Below are positions 6,991 through 12,788 of a DNA stretch of 17,023 bases, piece after piece. The DNA is taken from contig JBCBIS010000085.1 in NCBI GenBank assembly GCA_038524325.1, forward strand, positions 1 to 17,023, read 5' to 3'. This stretch comes from Thermohalobaculum sp038524325 (lineage in GTDB: Bacteria > Pseudomonadota > Alphaproteobacteria > Rhodobacterales > Rhodobacteraceae). A program made the translations under genes and the position numbers. The notes below the pieces were generated by a model that ran no database searches, was not told the DNA's origin, and saw only the letters and a list, made by a program, of their open reading frames with translations. How positions within the stretch are numbered: position 1 is the first letter of the stretch; each line of letters begins with the position of its first letter.

Positions 6991-8124
6991 TCAGAGCGTT
7001 GTTATGGCGAGGGCTGCGCCCCCGGCGATCAGGGCGTAGCCGGCCCAGCGGCCCCAGCGTTCGGCCTGGGGCGCGATCTTCTCGGCCAGGAAGTAGAGGG
7101 CGATCAGCGCCATCCACCAGACATTCATCGCCCCGAAGACAAACATCAGCCCCATGAAGACGATGCAGCAGCCGACGCAATAGACCCCGTGATTGGCGCC
7201 GACCAGAAACGCGCCGCCCATCCCTTCGCGCCAATGGGTCAAGAGATAGGTCAGCGGGTGGCGGCAATGGCGCAGGCAGGCGTCCTTGATGGGCGAGAGC
7301 TGATAGAGCCCCGCGGCCACCATCAGCCCGGCAGCGGCAATCGGCACCGCCTGGGTGCCGCCCATGGTGAACAGGCTGGAGCCGCGTAGGCCAAGCTGCA
7401 CCATGGCCAATGCGATGGAGACGGCCGCCCACAACAGGAAGTAACCAGATGTGAACAGCCCGATCCGGGCGGCCAGCCGCAGGCCCCGGTCTTCCTTGGC
7501 CGCGACGCCGGAATAGATTGCCATCACAGGCGCCATGGCGGGCAGCATCATGGCCGCCATCATCAAGAGCCACATCGAGGAGGTCTCGGCCAGGGTCGAG
7601 AAGCGCCAATCGGTCGGGTCCATCGACATGCCGGGCATGTCCATACCCGCCATCGCTCCCATGCCCGCCCCAGTCATTCCGGCCATGCCCCCCCCGGACA
7701 TCGTGCCCATGCCATCGCCGGGCATTTTGCCCATGGCGCCGCCCGACATTGTTCCAAGGCCCTCGCTTGGCATTTCGCCCACGCCCTCGGTCTGCATCGC
7801 GCCCATGGCGTCGCCGGACATCGCGCCCATGGCGTCGCCGGACATCGCGCCCATGCCGTCGCCGGACTTCGCGCCCATTGCGTCGCCGGGCGCCGGGGTC
7901 ATGCTGCCCTCCGCGCCCGGGGCGGGCATTGCGCGCATTTCGCCCGTCATGCCCGGCATCTCGTCGCCGCCCATCCCGGGCATGGCGCTCATGTCCATCC
8001 GGTGCATATCCATCTGACCCATGGTCGACCATGTGGCCAGCCAGAGCGCGGCCGAGATCAGAACCGTCACTGCCAGGGTCACGGCGCGCGGGTCGTCGAC
8101 ATAGTCCAGGAGGCGCACGCGCAT
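6991..8124 (-). CDS. DUF2182 membrane protein with methionine-rich loop
   Basis: This 377-residue integral membrane protein belongs to DUF2182 (COG5486, predicted metal-binding membrane protein). TM1 spans about residues 14-33; the main membrane domain starts near 183 with the family hallmark MMAAMMLPAMAPVM (188-201). Conserved candidate ligands include Cys283, His286, Cys287, His289, His312, Cys316, Cys319 and Cys320. Between TM1 and the core, residues 35-170 form a low-complexity Met/Gly/Ala/Asp loop with 33 methionines in 136 residues. It includes near-perfect GDAMGAMS octapeptides and MDM, MSM and MxxM motifs. Methionine-rich segments of this kind bind Cu(I) or Ag(I) in other proteins. 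The ATG at 8124 is 3 bases after the GntR stop codon, implying coupled translation. Copper handling is inference. Confidence 0.88.
   Translation of the reverse strand: MRVRLLDYVDDPRAVTLAVTVLISAALWLATWSTMGQMDMHRMDMSAMPGMGGDEMPGMTGEMRAMPAPGAEGSMTPAPGDAMGAKSGDGMGAMSGDAMGAMSGDAMGAMQTEGVGEMPSEGLGTMSGGAMGKMPGDGMGTMSGGGMAGMTGAGMGAMAGMDMPGMSMDPTDWRFSTLAETSSMWLLMMAAMMLPAMAPVMAIYSGVAAKEDRGLRLAARIGLFTSGYFLLWAAVSIALAMVQLGLRGSSLFTMGGTQAVPIAAAGLMVAAGLYQLSPIKDACLRHCRHPLTYLLTHWREGMGGAFLVGANHGVYCVGCCIVFMGLMFVFGAMNVWWMALIALYFLAEKIAPQAERWGRWAGYALIAGGAALAITTL
7799..7889. repeat. 24-bp tandem repeat in the DUF2182 gene
   Basis: Two identical units (7799-7822 and 7823-7846) are followed by a third with two changes (7847-7870) and a partial fourth (7871-7889). 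Each unit is eight codons, encoding GDAMGAMS on the minus strand, so gain or loss of units keeps the frame. Looser GxMGxMxG copies on both sides suggest repeated earlier duplications. Confidence 0.9.
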
Positions 8125-8127
8125 CGC

Positions 8128-8880
8128 TCAGCCCCCGCGCTTGGCCGCGCGGGCCATCTGGGCGGCGCGGACCAGCCGGGCGGTGTCCTCCGACAGCGCC
8201 GAGAGCTCCGCGATCATCCCCTCGGCATCCCGCGCCTCCAGCCGCGCGAGCAGCCTCTCATGGCGGCGCGCGATCTCGTGACGATCGCGGGCGCGGTAGA
8301 TGATCATGTTCAGCAGGGGTTGGATCGCCTCGATCACCCCGGCCATCTGCAGCGAGAGCATGGGGTTCTTCGCAGCATCCACCAGGGCCCGATAGAACCG
8401 CACATCCGAGGCGCAGAACGACTCGTCGCTCAGATCCCCCCGTTGCGCCTGCACCTCGGCCCGCATGGCGTTCAGGGTGGCCGCATCGCGGCGCTCGGCC
8501 GCGAGAGGGGCGCAGGCGGTCAGCAGGGTCAACCTTGCCTCAGCCAGCACATCCGGGTCGATGCCGCCCAGCACGATCAGCATGGTGGCGTTCGCCTCCA
8601 ACTGCTCCTGCGCCTGAGCCATGCCCATCCGGTTGACGAAATTGCCGCCTGCCGCGCCGCGCCGTGTGCGGATCAGATTCTGCGCAGCCAGCCGCTTCAG
8701 CGCCTCGCGGATCGAGGGGCGCGAGACGCCAAACCGGTTCGCCAGTTCCTGTTCGCCCGGCAATCGGTCATCGGCCCCCAGATCGCCATCGAGGATCATC
8801 TGCCGGATTTCCTCGGCAATCACGTGGCCTACGCTGGGGAGGGGGCGCCGCTCGGCATCCTGCATGGGAGACAACCTCAT
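8128..8880 (-). CDS. GntR family regulator, FadR/FCD subfamily
   Basis: This 250-residue regulator has an N-terminal winged helix (about residues 15-75, including LPGEQELANRFGVSRPSIRE and a wing with TRRGAAGG) and a C-terminal all-helical FCD ligand domain (about 105-235). FCD proteins usually bind a metal through Asp and His residues. Asp159 and His207 are present, but the usual FH histidine appears as Tyr163, so metal binding may be altered. The start could be the ATG at 8880 or the one at 8865. It is the first gene of an operon with DUF2182 and DUF1326 and is divergent from the PLP-enzyme gene, so it may control both directions. The effector is unknown; FCD regulators mostly sense small organic acids. 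Confidence 0.9.
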   Translation of the reverse strand: MRLSPMQDAERRPLPSVGHVIAEEIRQMILDGDLGADDRLPGEQELANRFGVSRPSIREALKRLAAQNLIRTRRGAAGGNFVNRMGMAQAQEQLEANATMLIVLGGIDPDVLAEARLTLLTACAPLAAERRDAATLNAMRAEVQAQRGDLSDESFCASDVRFYRALVDAAKNPMLSLQMAGVIEAIQPLLNMIIYRARDRHEIARRHERLLARLEARDAEGMIAELSALSEDTARLVRAAQMARAAKRGG

Positions 8881-8907
8881 TTTTCCGGGACATTGCCCCA
8901 GCGGGAT

Positions 8908-8930
8908 TTGTTTGACAATTCAATTCTGGA
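8908..8930. promoter_or_regulatory. Candidate divergent promoter/operator, GntR and PLP-enzyme genes
   Basis: This AT-rich island lies in the 90-base divergent gap. It contains TTGACA (8912-8917), a perfect -35 hexamer for the rightward gene, and a TTGA-CAAT-TCAA symmetry (8912-8923). No good -10 box follows at 16-18 bases. The place is right for autoregulation by the GntR protein, but the match is short. Confidence 0.35.
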
Positions 8931-8970
8931 CGCGCCATTGCTGGAGCCGAACGGGGATGGAGATCATCGG

Positions 8971-10170
8971 ATGCAAGCTCTCGACCTAGATTTCGTGCGG
9001 GGACAATTCCCGGCCTTCGACGCGCCGGAGGCCGATGGCTGGGCGTTTTTCGAGAATGCCGGCGGGTCCTATCCCTGCCGTCCGGTGGTCGAGCGGCTGA
9101 CCGAGATCTACTCCGGCCCGAAAAGCCAGCCCTATTGGTCCTATCCGGCCTCGGCCCGCTTGGGCGAGATGATGGATGAGAGCCGCACCCGGCTGGCCGC
9201 CGCCATGGGCGTGGCCGAAGAAGAAGTGCATTTCGGCCCCTCGACCACCCAGAACGCCTATGTGCTCGCCCAGGCGTTTCGCCAGACCCTGTCACCCGGC
9301 GACGAGATCATCGTCACCGATCAGGATCACGAGGCGAATACCGGCGCATGGCGGCGGCTGGCGGCGGAGGGGTTCGAGATCCGCGTTTGGCCGATCGACC
9401 GCGACACGGGGCGGCTGGACCCGGCGACGCTGGAGGACCTGCTGACCGAGCGGACCCGGCTGGTCACCCTGCCGCATGCCTCGAACATCGTGGCGGCGAT
9501 CAACCCGGTGGCGGAGATCGCCCACAGGGTCCACGCCGCCGGCGCGGTGTGCTGTGTCGACGGCGTCTCCTATGCGCCGCACGGCCTGCCCGATGTGGCG
9601 GCGATGGGCGCGGATATCTACCTCTTCTCCAGCTACAAGACCTATGGCCCGCATCAGGGAGTGATGGTGATCCGCCGGGCCCTGGCCGAGCAATTGGCGA
9701 ACCAGGGCCATTACTTCAACGCCAGCAATCTGACCGCGAAATTCACCCCTGCCGGGCCCGATCACGCGCAGATCGCGGCGCTTGCGGGGATGTGCGACTA
9801 TTGGGACGATCTCAGCGCGCGCCATGGCGGCGTGCCCGCGGCCAAGCTGATGCGCGATGCCGAGATCGCGGTGATGCAGCCCCTGCTTAGCTATCTCAAC
9901 GGGCGCAACGATATCCGGCTGATCGGCCCTGCTCGGGCCGAGGAGCGGGCCCCAACCTTTGCCATCGACCATGCCCGGCCGGGCGAGGACCTCGCCGCCG
10001 CGCTGGCAGAGCATGGGATCATGGCGGGGGGCGGCGATTTCTACTCGCGGCGCACGGTCGAGGCGCTGGGGATCGACCCGGCGAAAGGCGTGCTCCGGGT
10101 GTCGGCCCTGCACTATACCTCACCCGAGGAGATCAGCCGCCTGATCACCGCGCTCGACCAGGTGCTGTGA
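8971..10170 (+). CDS. Class V aminotransferase-fold PLP-dependent enzyme
   Basis: This 399-residue fold-type I PLP enzyme is related to cysteine desulfurases, isopenicillin N epimerase and kynureninase-like proteins. Lys223 in SSYKTYGPHQG is the expected Schiff-base lysine. Asp197 in CVDGVSYAPH should pair with the pyridine nitrogen, and His120 in TDQDHEANTG should stack on the ring. FFENAGGS near residue 27 is a typical substrate-side motif. There is no catalytic cysteine loop of the SufS/IscS kind that I can identify, so desulfurase activity is doubtful. The ATG at 8971 has GGAG 8 bases upstream; the frame stays open far upstream only because it runs antisense to the GntR gene. Its stop overlaps the rsmD start by 4 bp. 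Confidence 0.88.
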   Translation: MQALDLDFVRGQFPAFDAPEADGWAFFENAGGSYPCRPVVERLTEIYSGPKSQPYWSYPASARLGEMMDESRTRLAAAMGVAEEEVHFGPSTTQNAYVLAQAFRQTLSPGDEIIVTDQDHEANTGAWRRLAAEGFEIRVWPIDRDTGRLDPATLEDLLTERTRLVTLPHASNIVAAINPVAEIAHRVHAAGAVCCVDGVSYAPHGLPDVAAMGADIYLFSSYKTYGPHQGVMVIRRALAEQLANQGHYFNASNLTAKFTPAGPDHAQIAALAGMCDYWDDLSARHGGVPAAKLMRDAEIAVMQPLLSYLNGRNDIRLIGPARAEERAPTFAIDHARPGEDLAAALAEHGIMAGGGDFYSRRTVEALGIDPAKGVLRVSALHYTSPEEISRLITALDQVL

Positions 10171-10733
10171 GGATCATTGGCGGCCAGTTCCGCGGCATCC
10201 GGCTGGCCGCGCCCGGGGCGGATGGCGGTGGGGCGGCGCATCTCAGACCGACCTCTGATCGGGTGCGCGAGGCGCTGTTCAACCTTTTGGCCCATGGCGA
10301 TTATCCCGATATCGAAGGCGCGCGGGTGCTGGATCTTTTCGCAGGGACCGGCGCTTTGGGGCTCGAGGCGTTGTCGCGCGGTGCGCTGCGCGCTGTCTTC
10401 GTGGACGAGTTCGCCAAATCCCGCGCCCTGATCCGGCAGAATATCGAGACCTTGGGCGTCATCGGCCAGACCAAGCTGTGGCGACGCGACGCGACCAGGC
10501 TGGGGCCCTGCCGCGGCGATCCCTTCACCTTGATCTTCGCGGATCCGCCCTATCGCAGCGGTCTGGGCGCGGCGGCGCTGGCTTCGGCGGGGGAGGGTGG
10601 CTGGATCGCCCCCGGCGCCGTGATCGTGCTGGAACTCGCCGCGGAGGAGCCCGCACCGGAGCTGCCGGGGCTGGAGACAGCGGATCGGCGGACCTATGGG
10701 GAGACGCAGCTATTGCTGCTCCGCGCGACCTGA
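10167..10733 (+). CDS. rsmD: 16S rRNA (guanine-N2)-methyltransferase RsmD
   Basis: This 188-residue SAM-dependent enzyme methylates G966 (E. coli numbering) of 16S rRNA during small-subunit assembly. RPTSDRVREALFN at 27-39 is the RsmD signature. DLFAGTGALGLEALSRG at 56-72 is the SAM-binding loop, and DPPY at 126-129 is the catalytic N6/N2-methyltransferase motif. The MRIIGGQFRG opening is also typical. The start is a GTG at 10167 in the sequence GTGA, shared with the stop of the upstream PLP-enzyme gene, so translation is probably coupled. No anomaly was seen. The 128 bases after it, up to the convergent exonuclease gene, hold nothing I can identify. Confidence 0.95.
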   Translation: MRIIGGQFRGIRLAAPGADGGGAAHLRPTSDRVREALFNLLAHGDYPDIEGARVLDLFAGTGALGLEALSRGALRAVFVDEFAKSRALIRQNIETLGVIGQTKLWRRDATRLGPCRGDPFTLIFADPPYRSGLGAAALASAGEGGWIAPGAVIVLELAAEEPAPELPGLETADRRTYGETQLLLLRAT

Positions 10734-10861
10734 ACCGCTGGTCCCGCTGCCTCATACCTAGGTTCATTGACGGGATCCTGCCTGCCCGCACCCCGTGAGA
10801 ATATCGGATTACCGGGGGGTTGGGAGGCGGGCGGAGAGGTCTCGATCTGTAATGGCCGGCA

Positions 10862-12253
10862 TCAGTCTTGCAGTTTCAGGATCCGGCTGTGTCGCTTCGC
10901 CTCGCTGCGGATCTGGCCGAGCGTGACCAGTCCGCGCGCCTCCAGGATGGGCAGCATCGCAGTGAACGCCGCGGCGGTCGCGAGCGCGTCGCCCATGGCC
11001 GTGTGCCGCTGCTCCGCCGGGATCTCGATGCAAAGCCGCGCGCAGATCGCGTCGAGCGTGTGGCAGGCAGACCCGCCGAAAACGATGGCCGAGAGATGCA
11101 CGGTGTCCAGAACCGGGTTGTCGAAAACCGCCCCGCCTGCCTCGGCGCGATGCAGAAAGGCCATGTCGAATGGCGCGTTATGGGCGATGATAACGGCGTC
11201 TTTGGCAAAGGCATGGAACCTCTGGCGTGCCTCGGCAAAGGCGGGGGCGTCTGCGACCGTGGCATCGTCGACGCCGTGCACCCGGGTCGCGACCGCGGGG
11301 ATCGGCCGGCCGGGATTGACCAGCGTCTCGAAGGCCTCGCCCTCCACCAGCCTCCCATTGACGATCCGCACCGCGCCGAGTTGCACCACATTGTCGCGCA
11401 CGGGGTCAAGCCCGGTCGTCTCGCTGTCGAAGACCACGAAGGAGAGGTCGCGCAGCGCCGTCTCGAGCGGGTCCGAGGGACGCTCCGTCCCCAACAGATC
11501 GAAATCATAGACCATTGGCCGGGCCGCGTCAGGCGACAGCGGCTCCAGCATCAGGGTATACCCGCCCGCTCCGAAGCGCCGCAGATGGCCCGAGTAAAGC
11601 GCGCCGGACCTGCCCTTTACGGTGATCTCGCGGCGCGGCGCCTCCTCTGCCTTCATCCGGGTCAGGGCGGCACGGAGCGTGTTCTCGTCCAGGTAGTCGA
11701 AGACCGAGGTCGCCAATCGCGCGGGTGCCTCACGCTCCATCAGATCGGCGGCCTGCCCGTCATAGAGGACGATGCGGTGATCCTCGGCGGCCACGATCAC
11801 CGCAATGGGAATGTCCGAGAGGATCTGCAGCAATTGGCTGCGCTGTTGCCTCAGCCGGGCGGTCCGCTCGATCACGGTTTCCTCGGTCGCGGCAGAGGCG
11901 TCGCCCAGTTTCTCCTGCAGAATCGACGCTGCCGGGGCGAGATCGCCGAGATATCGCGCCGCCTCGTAATCCAGGTCCGCGGCAATCCCGCCATGCGCCC
12001 GCACCCGGAATTGCGCCGCAAGCGCTTCGATCGGTTTGCTGACATTGCGGTCAAAGAGCAGCCAGATAAAGGTCGCCAGCCCCAGCAGCCCGAAGCTCGA
12101 GACAATGGCGACGGTGATGAAGGCCGAGAGGGTCTCGGGCGCCCCGGCCTGACGATAGCCGAGCCAGAGCGCCCCCAGTACCACCGCGATCCCCCCGAAC
12201 CCCGCAAGGCAGAAGAACAGAAAGATGCGCAGGCGCAGGCTGAGGCGCTCCAT
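10862..12253 (-). CDS. Membrane-anchored HAMP/PAS-like protein with DEDDh exonuclease domain
   Basis: This 463-residue protein has a sensor-like front end and a nuclease back end. TM1 is at about residues 9-31 and TM2 at 43-66. A HAMP-like stretch begins with RNVSKPIEALAAQF (69-82), a coiled coil follows (about 115-145), and a PAS-like domain spans about 145-235. Residues 270-435 form a DnaQ-type 3'-5' exonuclease with all five DEDDh residues: Asp276 and Glu278 in FDSETTG, Asp363 in HNAPFD, His417 and Asp422. The layout is that of a sensor kinase with the kinase replaced by an exonuclease. The ATG at 12253 starts one base after the upstream stop, so an open extension to 12352 is not used. It is the last gene of the acetate operon. 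The domain is probably cytoplasmic; its substrate (DNA, RNA or a small nucleotide) is unknown. Confidence 0.87.
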   Translation of the reverse strand: MERLSLRLRIFLFFCLAGFGGIAVVLGALWLGYRQAGAPETLSAFITVAIVSSFGLLGLATFIWLLFDRNVSKPIEALAAQFRVRAHGGIAADLDYEAARYLGDLAPAASILQEKLGDASAATEETVIERTARLRQQRSQLLQILSDIPIAVIVAAEDHRIVLYDGQAADLMEREAPARLATSVFDYLDENTLRAALTRMKAEEAPRREITVKGRSGALYSGHLRRFGAGGYTLMLEPLSPDAARPMVYDFDLLGTERPSDPLETALRDLSFVVFDSETTGLDPVRDNVVQLGAVRIVNGRLVEGEAFETLVNPGRPIPAVATRVHGVDDATVADAPAFAEARQRFHAFAKDAVIIAHNAPFDMAFLHRAEAGGAVFDNPVLDTVHLSAIVFGGSACHTLDAICARLCIEIPAEQRHTAMGDALATAAAFTAMLPILEARGLVTLGQIRSEAKRHSRILKLQD

Positions 12254-12254
12254 C

Positions 12255-12776
12255 CTAGCCCCCCTCGCAGGCCGTCTGCAAAATCGGGTCGTCGGGGCGG
12301 AGGTCGCGCCAGAGGGCGTTCTGCACGCTGCCATCCGTGGCAAAGGCGACATCGGCGGCCATCTCGGCCCGGCGCGCGCCTGGGCAATCGAAGATCACCG
12401 GAACCTTGGCGGTGCGAGACCACCGGCCATAGAAGATCAGATCGACCATCCGCTGCCCGGGCTGGTCCGGGTGCTGACGCATGCTGGCCATATCGACGGC
12501 GACGAACCGGGTGACGAAGGGCACCAGATAGGTCCAGGGGCGATAGAAGGCCCGTTCCTTCACCGCTTCGGCCACCTCCAGACCTTCGGGCATGGCGGAG
12601 CGGGTGCGCTCGTACCAGCCATACTCGCTCGTGATGGTCGCAAGCAGCATCGCGGCGCCCGCACCGGCTGGCATCAACCATCCGGGCAATCGGCCCTTCA
12701 AGCTGCGGTTCAGCGCCCAGATGATCAGGGCGGCGGCGGCCCCGGCGATCAGCGTTCCGATCAACTCAAAGAACAT
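12255..12776 (-). CDS. Conserved-looking membrane protein of unknown function
   Basis: This 173-residue protein is not one I recognise. It has two hydrophobic segments at about residues 4-22 and 33-48, then a soluble C-terminal part of about 120 residues rich in aromatic and charged residues, with single cysteines at 131 and 170. With both segments crossing the membrane, N- and C-termini would lie on the same side. The ATG at 12776 is preceded by GGGGGG; a TTG one codon earlier is less likely. It sits between the DUF294 gene (12-base gap) and the exonuclease gene (1-base gap), so it is firmly part of this operon and may be a partner of the membrane exonuclease. No catalytic motif is visible. 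Confidence 0.75.
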   Translation of the reverse strand: MFFELIGTLIAGAAAALIIWALNRSLKGRLPGWLMPAGAGAAMLLATITSEYGWYERTRSAMPEGLEVAEAVKERAFYRPWTYLVPFVTRFVAVDMASMRQHPDQPGQRMVDLIFYGRWSRTAKVPVIFDCPGARRAEMAADVAFATDGSVQNALWRDLRPDDPILQTACEGG

Positions 12777-12788
12777 CAAGCCCCCCTT

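Noticed and set aside
7799..7889. Tandem repeat considered as a CRISPR array or regulatory repeat
   Set aside because: Units are contiguous with no spacers and keep an eight-codon phase inside a coding region.
7535..8017. Plus-strand frame with PxxSPDIAPM-type repeats
   Set aside because: It is the mirror image of the 24-bp repeat in the DUF2182 gene; the minus strand has the family domain and membrane segments.
6293..8032. A single very long minus-strand frame joining the DUF1326 gene with upstream sequence
   Set aside because: The upstream part is the DUF2182 gene read in another phase; the family start with a GGGGAGA site at 6979 explains the real gene.
8002..8970. Long N-terminal extension of the PLP enzyme on the plus strand
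   Set aside because: It is antisense to the GntR gene and part of DUF2182, with shadow-like composition; the ATG at 8971 has a GGAG site and matches family length.
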